Source: Arachis hypogaea
Lineage: Eukaryota; Streptophyta; Magnoliopsida; Fabales; Fabaceae
Length of the DNA: 64,000 nucleotides
NCBI RefSeq assembly: GCF_003086295.3
Contig: NC_092039.1
Span: forward strand, 95,996,561 to 96,060,560
Reading direction: 5' to 3'
Shown here: positions 35,825-46,191 of the stretch, piece after piece
Numbering within the stretch: position 1 is the first letter of the stretch
Layout: each line of letters begins with the position of its first letter
Position numbers and translations under genes: made by a program
The notes under the pieces: model-generated
Seen by the model: the letters and a program-made list of their open reading frames with translations, nothing else
What the model was told of the DNA's origin: nothing
The model's database searches: none

Positions 35825-36943
35825 TTAGGACTCAACAACCTTGATTTTGAGAAGTGGATGCTCTCTCACTTGAGAGGAGAGCTTTTGGCGTTTTAACTCT
35901 TGGAGTTCACGCCCTTGCTTCTCTTGTTCCTTCAGCAATTTGCAGATCATGCAGTTCTGATTCTGCTGTTCTTCCTTCAGTTGCTCCATAGTCTCTTGCA
36001 ACTTGGTGATAGATGCTTCTAGGCTGGTCCAGTAGTCAATTCTTGGGAATTCAGGGAGGAATTCCTGTGCCCTCCTCTTGATAGAGTTGTCTTGCACTTG
36101 TCCTTCCATTGACTTCTTGGTGATTGGGTGTTCAATGGGTATGAACTCATCTACTCCCATCTTCACCCCAGCCTCTTTACAGAGCAAGGAGATCAAGCTT
36201 GGATAAGCCAATTTGGCTTTAGTGGAATTCTTATTTGCAATTGTGTAGATCTCACAAGCAATCACATGATGGACCTCTACTTCTTTTCCAAGCATAATGC
36301 AATGAATCATCACTGCTCTCTTGATGGTGACCTCAGAACGGTTGCTAGTGGGCAATATGGAACGCCCAATAAAGTCTAGCCAACCTCTTGTAATTGGTTT
36401 GAGGTCTCCCCTCTTGAGTTGGTTTGGGAAACCCTTTGAATTGGTTATCCACTTAGTTCCAGGGAGGCATATGTCCTCTAGAACTTGATCCAACTCTTTA
36501 TCTGCTCTCACCATCCTCCTATTGAAGGAATCAGGATCATCTTGCAGTTGAGGTAGTTTGAAGATTTCTCTTATTTTGTCCAGATGGAAGTACATAACTT
36601 TCCCTCTGACCATGGTTCTGTAGGTATGGTAAGCAGTTCCAGTCATTCTTTGCTTATCTGTTAGCCACAGATTTGAGTAGAATTCCTGAACCATGTTCCT
36701 TCCAACCTTTATCTCAGGATTGGTCAGAACTTCCCATCCTCTATTTCGAATTTGCTCTTGGATCCCCGGATATTCATCTTCTTTCAGATCGAATTTAACT
36801 TCCGGGATCACTGACCTCAGACTCATTATTTTGTGATAATGGTCTTCATGTTCTTTGGTTAAGAACTTCTCTTGATTCCAAAGATTCTTTGGATTATTCT
36901 CTTTCTTTCCTCTTAAATTGGTTTGTTTTCCCTTAGGAGCCAT
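35825..36943 (-). CDS. Plant-transposon ORF (post-pol) of element C
   Basis: Open from MAPKGKQTNLRGKKE (ATG at 36943; the frame is open further upstream but A and D support this start) to the stop at 35825, about 372 codons. It lies in the env position of Athila elements; role unknown. Visible blocks: basic N-terminus, YPGIQEQIRNRGWEVLTNP, MVQEFYSNLWLTD, MVRGKVMYFHLDKIREIF, LDQVLEDICLPGTKW, RGWLDFIGRSILPTSN, then a Gln/Glu-rich coiled coil. No hydrophobic signal or anchor is seen. Of the three copies this is the one without breaks apart from that of D. Confidence 0.85.
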   Translation of the reverse strand: MAPKGKQTNLRGKKENNPKNLWNQEKFLTKEHEDHYHKIMSLRSVIPEVKFDLKEDEYPGIQEQIRNRGWEVLTNPEIKVGRNMVQEFYSNLWLTDKQRMTGTAYHTYRTMVRGKVMYFHLDKIREIFKLPQLQDDPDSFNRRMVRADKELDQVLEDICLPGTKWITNSKGFPNQLKRGDLKPITRGWLDFIGRSILPTSNRSEVTIKRAVMIHCIMLGKEVEVHHVIACEIYTIANKNSTKAKLAYPSLISLLCKEAGVKMGVDEFIPIEHPITKKSMEGQVQDNSIKRRAQEFLPEFPRIDYWTSLEASITKLQETMEQLKEEQQNQNCMICKLLKEQEKQGRELQELKRQKLSSQVREHPLLKIKVVES

Positions 36944-36998
36944 GATCTTGAAGAATTTTGGCTTAGTGATCACGGAAAAGCACACCAAACTTAGAGGT

Positions 36999-37016
36999 TT
37001 GCTTGTCCTCAAGCAA
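36999..37016 (-). promoter_or_regulatory. Hairpin before plant-transposon ORF of C
   Basis: Minus strand TTGCTTG-AGGA-CAAGCAA (stem can extend by a T-A pair), 3 nt, TCTAAGTTTGGTGTG. Confidence 0.85.
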
Positions 37017-37086
37017 AAGAAAGGAAAGAAGGGAGAGAGAGGAAGAGGAAATTCGAATGGTGTGGTGGGAAGAGAGAGCCAAACGT

Positions 37087-37096
37087 GTATTTATAA
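37087..37096 (-). promoter_or_regulatory. Internal TATA box upstream of the ORF in C
   Basis: Minus strand CTTATAAATA following CCCCTCCCCACC, about 145 nt before the ORF start. Confidence 0.5.
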
Positions 37097-37359
37097 GGTG
37101 GGGAGGGGAGTTTTTTCGAAAAACAAAGAGAGATTTGAAAGGAGATTTGAGAAGATGTGGAAAGAAATTGAGAAAAGGGTGATTTTTTTGAACAAAATTT
37201 GGGAATGATTTGAGAGATTTGAAGAGTGATTTTAGATATTTGAAAATTTGAAAGTGAATGATGAGAGATTGAAATGTATTTTTGTAGAAAAATATGGGTG
37301 AGAAAAGGAAAGTTTGAAAAAATCTGATTTGAAAACAAAATTGTGGTCCCCCCACCTTT

Positions 37360-37660
37360 CTGGCGTTAAACGCCCAGAATGGCACCCATTCTGGCGTTTA
37401 ACGCCCATTTGGTGCCCCTTTTGGGCGTTTAACGCCCAGCCAGGTGCCCTGGCTGGCGTTAAACGCCAGAAATCCTTTAGCACTGGGCGTTTTTCTGAAC
37501 ACCCAGGATGCTGCACACCTGGCGTTAAACTCCCAGAATGGTGCCCATTCTGGCGTTTAACGCCCAAAATGGCACCATTCCTGGCGTTAAACGCCCAGAA
37601 TGGTACCCATTCTGGCGTTTAACGCCCAAAATGCCCCTTACTGGCGTTTTTTCGCCAGTA
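37360..37660. repeat. TGGCGTTTAACGCC palindrome block, element C internal
   Basis: About a dozen copies of CTGGCGTTTAACGCCCAG-like near-palindromes with GAATGG spacers, between the polyprotein and the internal TATA box. Confidence 0.93.
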
Positions 37661-37766
37661 AGCTCTTTTTCTCTGCTTTTTAGCTGAATCCTTCTGTAAC
37701 TCTGTGAATTCCTTCATTTTTGATACTTGCCTCTGTAAGAACAAATCATACAACTTTCTAATGACT

Positions 37767-37794
37767 GGGTTGCCTCCCAGCAAGCGCTTCTTTA
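37767..37794 (-). promoter_or_regulatory. Conserved post-polyprotein motif, element C
   Basis: Minus strand AAGCGCTTGCTGGGAGGCAA then CCC, 29 nt after the polyprotein stop. Confidence 0.7.
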
Positions 37795-37822
37795 CTGTCT
37801 TTAGCTGGACTTTCACTGAGAA

Positions 37823-39616
37823 TCACTCAAGTCTCAGTTTTGAGCATTCCTGCTCAAAGTTGCCTTCAAGATAATGCTTGATTCTCTGTCCATTAACAAT
37901 GAACTTCTTGTCAGAATCAATATCCTGAAGCTCAACATATCCATATGGTGACACTCCTGTAATCACATACGGACCCCTCCACCGGGATTTAAGCTTTCCT
38001 GGAAACAGTCTAAGCCTAGAGTTGAAGAGCAGGACTTTTTGTCCTGGCTCAAAGACTCTGGTTGACAACTTCTTGTCATGCCATTTCTTTGCCTTTTCCT
38101 TATAAATTTTTGCATTTTCAAAGGCATTGAGTCTGAACTCCTCTAGCTCATTTAGCTGGAGCAGTCTTTTTTCACCAGCTAACTGTGCATCCATGTTTAG
38201 GAATCTGGTTGCCCAGTAGGCTTTATGTTCCAGTTCCACGGGCAAATGACAGGCCTTCCCATATACCAGTTGGTATGGAGAGGTTCCTATAGGAGTCTTG
38301 AATGCCGTTCTGTATGCCCACAGAGCATCATCCAAGCTCTTTGCCCAATCCTTTCTTCGGGCTATCACAGTCCGTTCCAGGATTCGTTTTAGCTCTCTGT
38401 TAGAGACTTCAACTTGCCCATTTGTCTGTGGATGATACGGAGTTGCCACTTTGTGGCTAATTCCATATCTAACCATAGCAGAGTATAGCTGTTTGTTGCA
38501 GAAATGAGTGCCTCCGTCACTGATTAATACTCTGGGAACACCAAATCTGCTGAAGATGTTTTTCTGGAGGAATTTCAGCACGGTCTTGGATTCATTAGTG
38601 GGTGTAGCAATTGCTTCTACCCACTTAGATACATAGTCCACTGCCACCAGAATGTAAGTGTTTGAGTATGATGGTGGGAATGGTCCCATGAAGTCAATTC
38701 CCCATACATCAAACAATTCTATCTCTAATATCCCTTGTTGAGGCATGGCATATCCATGAGGCAAGTTGCCAGTTCTTTGGCAACTGTCACAGTTACGCAC
38801 AAACTCTCGGGAATCTTTATAGAGAGTAGGCCAGTAGAAGCCACATTGGAGGACTTTAGTGGCTGTTCGCTCACTTCCAAAATGTCCTCCATACTGTGAT
38901 CCATGGCAATGCCATAGGATCCTTTGTGCTTCTTCTCTGGGTACACATCTGCGGATCACTCCGTCAGCACATCTCTTAAAGAGATATGGTTCATCCCAGA
39001 GGTAGTACTTGGCATCTGAAATTAATTTCTTTCTCTGCACGTAGCTGTACTCTTTGGGTATGAACCTCACAGCTTTATAATTTGCAATATCTGCAAACCA
39101 TGGAGCTTCCTGAATGGCAAAGAGTTGCTCATCTGGGAAAGTCTCAGAGATCTCAGTAGAAGGGAGGGACGCCCCAGCTATTGGTTCTATTCGGGACAGA
39201 TGATCAGCTACTTGGTTCTCCGTCCCTTTTCTGTCTCTTATTTCTATATCAAACTCTTGCAGAAGCAACACCCATCTTATAAGCCTGGGTTTTGAATCCT
39301 GCTTTGTGAGTAAGTATTTAAGAGCAGCATGGTCAGTGTACACAACCACTTTGGATCCTACTAGATAGGATCTAAACTTGTCAATGGCATAGACCACTGC
39401 AAGTAACTCTTTTTCTGTGGTTGTGTAGTTCTTCTGTGCGTCATTTAGAACACGGCTGGCATAGTAAATGATGTGCAGAAGCTTGTTATGCCTTTGTCCC
39501 AACACTGCACCAATGGCATGGTCACTGGCATCACACATTAATTCAAATGGCAATGTCCAATCTGGTGCAGAGATGACTGGTGCTGTGGCCAGCTTAGCTT
39601 TCGGGGTCTCAAATGC
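37823..39616 (-). CDS. Element C RNase H and integrase part of Pol
   Basis: Continues the same frame after the TAG at 39617-39619; the first codon usable as a start downstream is doubtful, so it probably existed only as part of the polyprotein. RNase [59 protein letters not shown]. Integrase: zinc finger [12 protein letters not shown] with CDSCQRTG; catalytic Asp in WGIDFMGPF, second Asp in LISDGGTHF, Glu in [13 protein letters not shown]; a C-terminal module with [15 protein letters not shown]. All three DDE residues and the HHCC finger are present. Confidence 0.92.
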   Translation of the reverse strand, partial: AFETPKAKLATAPVISAPDWTLPFELMCDASDHAIGAVLGQRHNKLLHIIYYASRVLNDAQKNYTTTEKELLAVVYAIDKFRSYLVGSKVVVYTDHAALKYLLTKQDSKPRLIRWVLLLQEFDIEIRDRKGTENQVADHLSRIEPIAGASLPSTEISETFPDEQLFAIQEAPWFADIANYKAVRFIPKEYSYVQRKKLISDAKYYLWDEPYLFKRCADGVIRRCVPREEAQRILWHCHGSQYGGHFGSERTATKVLQCGFYWPTLYKDSREFVRNCDSCQRTGNLPHGYAMPQQGILEIELFDVWGIDFMGPFPPSYSNTYILVAVDYVSKWVEAIATPTNESKTVLKFLQKNIFSRFGVPRVLISDGGTHFCNKQLYSAMVRYGISHKVATPYHPQTNGQVEVSNRELKRILERTVIARRKDWAKSLDDALWAYRTAFKTPIGTSPYQLVYGKACHLPVELEHKAYWATRFLNMDAQLAGEKRLLQLNELEEFRLNAFENAKIYKEKAKKWHDKKLSTRVFEPGQKVLLFNSRLRLFPGKLKSRWRGPYVITGVSPYGYVELQDIDSDKKFIVNGQRIKHYLEGNFEQECSKLRLE

Positions 39617-42600
39617 CTACAGACATTGTGTGTCAAACACAAATGGTGTGTCGGCAGCTAGCAGATTACTCAGAGGTTTTGCAATTTTCGAAAAATCCTT
39701 TATAAACCTTATGTAGAATCCTGCATGCCCCAGAAAGCTTCTGATTGCCTTAACATTGGCAGGTGGTGGTAATTTTTCAATTACCTCTACCTTTGCCTTA
39801 TCCACCTCTATTCCCTTGCTTGAAATTTTATGCCCAAGGACAATTCCTTCAGTCACCATAAAGTGACATTTCTCCCAGTTTAAAACCAGGTTAGTCTCTT
39901 GGCACCTTTTCAGGACAAGGGCTAGGTGATTAAGACAGGAGCTGAATGAGTCTCCATATACTGAGAAGTCATCCATGAAGACTTCCAGAAATTTCTCTAC
40001 CATATCTGAGAAGATAGAGAGCATGCACCTCTGAAAGGTTGCAGGTGCATTGCACAGACCAAAAGGCATCCTCCTGTAGGCAAACACGCCAGAAGGGCAA
40101 GTGAATGCTGTTTTCTCTTGGTCCTGAGGATCTACTGCAATTTGGTTGTAGCCTGAATAGCCATCCAAAAAGCAGTAATAATCATGGCCAGCTAGTCTTT
40201 CTAGCATTTGGTCTATGAATGGTAAAGGAAAATGATCCTTTCTGGTGGCTGTATTGAGCCTTCTGTAGTCAATACACATGCGCCACCCTATGACTGTCCT
40301 TGTAGGAACCAGTTCATTTTTTTCATTATGAACCACTGTCATGCCTCCCTTTTTGGGAACAACTTGGACAGGGCTCACCCAAGGGCTATCAGAAATAGGA
40401 TAAATAATCCCAGCCTCTAGTAATTTAGTGACCTCTTTCTGCACCACCTCCTTCATGGCAGGATTTAGCCTCCTCTGTGGTTGGACCACTGGTTTGGCAT
40501 TATCCTCCAATAGGATCTTGTGCATGCATCTGGCTGGGCTAATGCCCTTAAGATCACTTATGGACCACCCAAGAGCTGTCTTGTGTGTCCTTAGCACTTG
40601 AATCGGTGCTTCCTCTTCCTGTGAATTTAAAGCAGAGCTTATAATCACTGGAAAAGTGTCACCCTTTCCCAGAAATGCATATTTCAGGGATGGTGGTAGT
40701 GGTTTGAGTTCAGGCTTGGGAGGCTTATCCTCCTCCTGAGGAATTTTCGAAAATTCCTTTGCTTCCTCTAGTTCTTCTTGATCAGGTTGAGCATCCTTGA
40801 AGATGTCCTCAAGCTCTGATTCTAGGCTTTCAGCCATATTGATCTCTTCTACCAGAGAGTCAATAATGTCAGCACCCATGCAGTCATTTGGTGTGTCTGG
40901 ATGCTGCATAGCTTTTACAGCATTTAACTTGAACTCATCCTCATTGACTCTCAAGGTTACTTCCCCTTTTTGTACATCAATGAGAGTTCGTCCAGTTGCT
41001 AGGAAAGGTCTTCCTAGAATGAGGGTTGCACTCTTGTGCTCCTCCATTTCCAGCACTACAAAGTCAGTGGGAAAGGCGAATGGCCCAACCTTGACAATCA
41101 TGTCCTCAATTATGCCTGATGGGTGTTTAATGGAGCCATCAGCAAGTTGGAGGCATATCCGGGTTGGTTTGACTTCTCCAGTCAACCCAAGCTTTCTGAT
41201 AGTGGATGCAGGTATTAGATTGATGCTTGCTCCAAGATCACATAGGGCTGTCTTGGTGAAGGCACCCTCTAATGTGCATGGTATCATAAAGCTCCCTGGA
41301 TCTTGAAGCTTTTCTAGTAAGCTCTTTAATATGACTGCACTGCATTCTTCAGTGAGAAACACTTTTTCAGTTTCTCTCCAATCCTTCTTATGACTTAAGA
41401 TTTCTTTCATGAACTTAGCATAAGAAGGTATTTGCTCAAGTGCCTCTGCAAACGGAATCTTTATTTCAAGAGTCCTTAGATAGTCTGCAAAGCGGGCAAA
41501 TTGCTTATCCTGTTCCGCTTGGCGGAGTTTTTGAGGATAAGGCATTTTGGCTTTATATTCTTCAACCTTAGATGCTGCAGGTTTATTCCTTACAGAAGTG
41601 GTTGAAGAAGCCTTGTTAGAGGGATTACTGTCAGCACTTTCAGGTGTCTGATCATCCCTTGGCGTATGAACGCCAGGATTGGGTGGAAAATGGGCGTTTA
41701 ACGCCAACTTTTCCCCCTTTTCTGGCGTTTGAACGCCAGAACTGGGCAAGGAATGGGCGTTTAACGCCAGCTTTCCTTCCCTTTCTGGCGTTTGAACGCC
41801 AATAATATTCCTCTCTGGGCTCTTACTATCCTCAGAGGGATTTTGCACAGTGGTTTGGTTGTCCTCTGTCAATTGTTCCTTGTTTGGCTTTCTGCTCTTT
41901 TGAGCAGAGGTATTCAGTGTCTTCCCACTCCTCAGTTGAACTGCTTGACATTCCTCTGTTATCTGTTTAAATATTTGCTGTTTTGCTTGATTCAACTGCA
42001 GTTCTATGCTCTTGTTAGCAACTTTAGTTTCATGGAGCATTTCTTTAAAGTCTGCTAACTGTTCTGTCATCAGGAGCAATTGTTGATTAAGCTCAATTAT
42101 CTGTTCTTGAGGATTAGGGTCAGTGACTACTGCCATGACTTCCTCTTTTGGAGAGAACTCATTGCTAGAGTACAAATATTGGTTTCTAGCAACAGTGTCT
42201 ATAAGCTCTTGAGCTTCTTCAATTGTCTTCCTCATGTGTATAGATCCACCAGCTGAGTGGTCTAAAGACATTTGAGCTTTTTCTGTAAGCCCATAGTAGA
42301 ATATGTCTAGCTGTACCCACTCTGAAAACATCTCAGAGGGACATTTCCTTAGCATACCTCTATACCTCTCCCAGGCATTGTAAAGGGATTCATTATCCTC
42401 TTGTTTAAAGCCTTGGATGTCCAGCCTTAGCTGTGTCATCCTCTTTGGAGGGTAGAAATGATTCAGGAATTTGTCTGATAACTGTTTCCATGTCTTGATG
42501 CTTGCTGTAGGTTGGTTATTCAACCACCTTTTAGCTTGATCTTTTACAGCAAATGGAAACAGTAATAATCTGTAGACATCCTGATCCACCTCTTTATCAT

Positions 42601-42749
42601 GTACTGTGTCAGCAATTTGTAAAAACTGTGCCAGAAACTCAGTAGGTTCTTCCTGTGGAAGACCGGAATACTGGCAATTTTGCTGCACTATGATAATGAG
42701 TTGAGGATTTAGCTCAAAGCTGCTTGCTTTGATGGGAGGTGTACATATG
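39617..42749 (-). CDS. Element C Gag-protease-RT, N-terminus cut by D
   Basis: Open for over 1020 codons from the D insertion to a TAG at 39617-39619, where B and the following frame indicate a Gln codon. Gag core: FAVKDQAKRWLNNQP, NHFYPPKRMTQLRLDIQGF, ESLYNAWERYRGML; then a Gln-rich coiled coil; then a linker with GVQTPE/LALNAH repeats encoded by the palindromes. Protease: ALCDLGASINLIPAST and LILGRPFLATGRTLIDV. RT: SPWVSPVQVVPKKGG, RMCIDYRRLNTATRKDHFPL, FLDGYSGYNQI, MPFGLCNAPATFQRCM and catalytic VFMDDFSVYG. The start codon lies at 53232 beyond D. With D in place and the TAG, it cannot make full-length Pol. Confidence 0.93.
41655..41810 (-). repeat. In-frame palindromes inside element C gag-protease linker
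   Basis: TGGCGTTTGAACGCCAG-like and GGCGTTTAACGCCA motifs occur within the open frame and encode repeated GVQTPE and LALNAH peptides. The same is seen in B (63640-63840). Confidence 0.85.
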
Positions 42750-44477
42750 TGATGAGCGGATAATTTGTATACTTTTTGGCATTGTTTTTAGTATGTTTTT
42801 GTTATGATCTAGTTAGTTTTTAGTATATTTTTATTAGTTTTTAGTTAAAATTCACTTTTCTGGACTTTACTATGAGTCTATGTGTTTTTCTGTGATTTCA
42901 GGTATTTTCTGGCTGAAATTGAGGGACCTGAGCAAAAATCTGATTCAGAGACCAAAAAGGACTGCAGATGCTGTTGGATTCTGACCTCCCTGCACTCGAA
43001 GTGGATTTTCTGGAGCTACAGAAGCCCCATTGGCGCGCTCTCAACGACGTTGGAAAGTAGACATCCTGGGCTTTCCAGCAATATATGATAGTCCATACTT
43101 TGCCCAAGATTTGATGGCCCAAACCGGCGTTCAAAGTCACCTCAAGAAATCCAAGCGTTAAACGCTGGAACTGGCACCCAAATGAGAGTTAAACGCCCAA
43201 ACTGGCACTAAAGCTGGCGTTTAACACCAAGAGCAGTCTCTGCACGAAATTTGCTTCATTGCTCAGCCCAAGCACACACCAAGTGGGCCCGGAAGTGGAT
43301 TTTTATGTCATTTACTCATTTCTGTACACCTTAGGTTAGTAGCTCTTATAAGTAGGACCTTTTACTATTGTATTAGAGACTTTGGTAGCTATCTTCATTT
43401 TGTATGCTATCTTAGATCATTGGGAGGCTGGCCATTCGGCCATGCCTAGACCTCATGCTTATGTATTTTCAACGGTGGAGTTTCTACACACCATAGATTA
43501 AGGTGTGGAGCTCTGCTGTACCTCGAGTGTTAATGCAATTACTATTGTTCTTCCATTCAATTCCGCTTGTTCTTTGTCCAAGATATCATTTGTTCTTCAA
43601 CTTGATGAAGGTGATGATTGTCACGAATCATCACCATTCTCACCCATGAACAAAGTGACTGACAACCACTCTTGTTCTACAAGCAACTAAGGCCATAGTG
43701 AATATCTCTTGGATTCCTGATTGCACGATGCATGGTTGATCGCCTGACAACCGAGTGCTCGCCTGACAAACGAGCCAACCATTCCGTGAGATCAGAGTCT
43801 TCGTGGTATAGGCGAGAACTGATGGCAGCATTCAAGAGAATCCGGAAGGTCTAACCTTGTCTGTGGTATTCTGAGTAGGATTCAATGACTGAATGACTGT
43901 GACGTGCTTCAAACTCCTGAAGGCGGGGCGTTAGTGACAGACGCAAAAGAATCACTGGATTCTATTCCGGCCTGATTGAGAACCGACAGATGAATTCCGC
44001 TATGCTGTGACAGAGCATATGCAATCGCTTTCACTGAGAGGATGGGAGGTAGCCACTGACAACGGTGAAACCCTTGCTTAAGCTTGCCATGGAAAGGAGT
44101 AAGAAGGATTGGATGAAGACAGTAGGAAAGCAGAGAGACGGAAGGGATGGCATCTTCATGCGCTTATCTGAAGTTCCTACCAATGAATTACATAAGTATC
44201 TCTATCTTTACCTTTGTGTTATTTTCGTTCATCACCATTACTACTTGAGTTTGCCTGACTAAGATTTACAAGATGACCATAGCTTGCTTCAATACTAACA
44301 ATCTCCGTGGGATCGACCCTTACTCGCGTAAGGTTTATTACTTGGACGACCCAGTGCACTTGCTGGTTAGTTGTGCGAAGTTGTGTAATGCCATGGTATT
44401 GAGCTACCAAGTTTTTGGAGCCATTACTGGGGATTATGAGAGTTGTGAAAAAGTATTGTTCACAATTTCGCGCACCA
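42750..44477 (+). repeat. Element D 5' LTR
   Basis: TGATGAGCGGATAATTTG ... ATTTCGCGCACCA. Palindrome patch at about 43150-43235. An extra primer-site-like segment lies inside, at about 44408-44436. Confidence 0.95.
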
Positions 44478-44483
44478 AGTTTT

Positions 44484-44501
44484 TGGCGCCGTTGCCGGGG
44501 A
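44484..44501 (+). promoter_or_regulatory. Element D primer-binding site
   Basis: TGGCGCCGTTGCCGGGGA, the complement of a plant tRNA-Asp 3' end as known for Athila elements. A second, weaker copy (TGGTGTTATTGCCAGGGA) follows at about 44567-44584. Confidence 0.85.
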
Positions 44502-44584
44502 TTGTTCAAGTTTTGAGCAAGCTTTTGGTAACATCAGTGCCAAGATCCGGCAACAACATCAAGTTTTTGGTGTTATTGCCAGGG

Positions 44585-46191
44585 ATTGTTCAAGTTTGGA
44601 CAACTGACGGTTCATCTTGTTGCTTAGATTAGGTATTTATTTTTTTTCGAAATTCTTGAAGATGAATTCTAGAGTTTCATGATGATTTGTTGAAATCTGG
44701 CTGGCTGAGAAGCCATGTCTAATCTCATTGGACCGAGGTTTCAACTTATCACCACAAGAGCTTGTTGATTTTTATCAAATCTTGCTTTTGGAGCAGTGAT
44801 CTGCTAAGGCTTGGCTGGCCTCTGGCCATGTCTAGTGTTTTGGACCGAAGCTTTCTCTGAAAGCTTGGCTGGCTGTGAAGCCATGTCTAATTCCTGGACC
44901 GGAGTCTTAGACTAGCATTGCACTGATTCCTGGAATTCTCATTAAGAATTTTGATACTTTTTTTTCACTTCATTTTCGAAAAACACAAAAAAATTTACAA
45001 AATCATAAAATCCAAAAATATTTCTTGTTTGAGTCTTGTGTTTCATCATAAGTTTGGTGTCAATTGCATGCATGTGTCTAAGTGATCTTCAAGATGTTCT
45101 TGATGATTTACTTGCTATGATCTTTGAATTCTATTGACTTGATTGTTTTGTGTGTCTCATATGCATTTTCATTTTGTTAGTGTCAGTAGTATACAAACTG
45201 CTAAGTTTGGTGTCTTGCATGCATTGTTATTTCATTCTTGTTGCATTTTGGTTTGTCCTTATTATTAAAAATCCAAAAATATTTTTAATTTATGTCTTTT
45301 CAAGTCAATAATACAGAGAATTGAAGATTCAGAACATACAGCAGAGGAACTGCACAGAAAAAGCTGGGCGTTCAAAACGCCCAGTGAAGAAGGACAGACT
45401 GGCATTTAAACGCCAGCCAGGGCACCTGGTTGGGCGTTTAACGCCCAAAAGGGTAGCATTTTGGGCGTTAAACGCCAGAATGGATACCATTCTGGGCGTT
45501 TAACGCCAGGATGGCTAGAAGGGAAGATTTTGTTTTCAAATCAATTTTTTTTTTTAGTTTTCAAAATCTTTTCCAAATCAAATCTTTTTCAAATCAATTT
45601 TTCAATCAAATCTTTTTCAAAATCAATTTCTTTCCATTTTTAAAGATACTTACTATCAATTAATGATTTGATTCAACATTTCAAGTATGTTACCTTTTCT
45701 GTTGAGAAAGGTTTAATGTTTGAATCATATCTTTTCTTGTTAGTCAAGTTTTTAATTTTCAAACCAAATCTTTTTTTTTAAAATGTTTTCAAATCATATC
45801 TTCTCAATCATATTTTTTAAATCAATCATATCTTCTTAACCACATCTTTTTCAAAATAGTTTTCAATCAAATCCTTTTGATTTCTAATTTCAAAATCTTT
45901 TTCAAAAATCACTTGATTTCTTTTCCATTTTCATTTTCGAAAATCAAGTAGTGTTTTTCAAAATTGTTTTCAAAATTTTTCACTTAATTTTCGAAAATTA
46001 CTTCCCTCCTTCTCACATCCTTCTATTTATGGACTAACACTATCCCTTAATGCAAAATTCGAACTCCATCTTCTTTGTTAAGTTCGAATTTTCCACTTCT
46101 GTCTTCTACTCTTCTTTTCCTCTGACACCTAAAGGAATCTCTATACTGTGACATAGAGGATTCCACATTTTCTTGTTCCCTCTTCTTTCTT
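44585..46191 (+). other. Element D leader
   Basis: Noncoding. Contains repeated GGCTGGC...AAGCCATGTCTA text (44700-44900), AAGTTTGGTGTC motifs at about 45050 and 45203, a palindrome block at 45365-45515 and a TC-rich low-complexity run (45540-46010). Confidence 0.75.
45365..45515. repeat. Palindrome block in D leader
   Basis: GGGCGTTCAAAACGCCC, GGCATTTAAACGCCAG, GGGCGTTTAACGCCC and others; this leader position is not seen in A or C. Confidence 0.85.

Noticed and set aside
35825..36943. Envelope protein in the env position
   Set aside because: No signal peptide, transmembrane segment or cysteine-rich ectodomain is visible; the protein is charged and coiled-coil-like.
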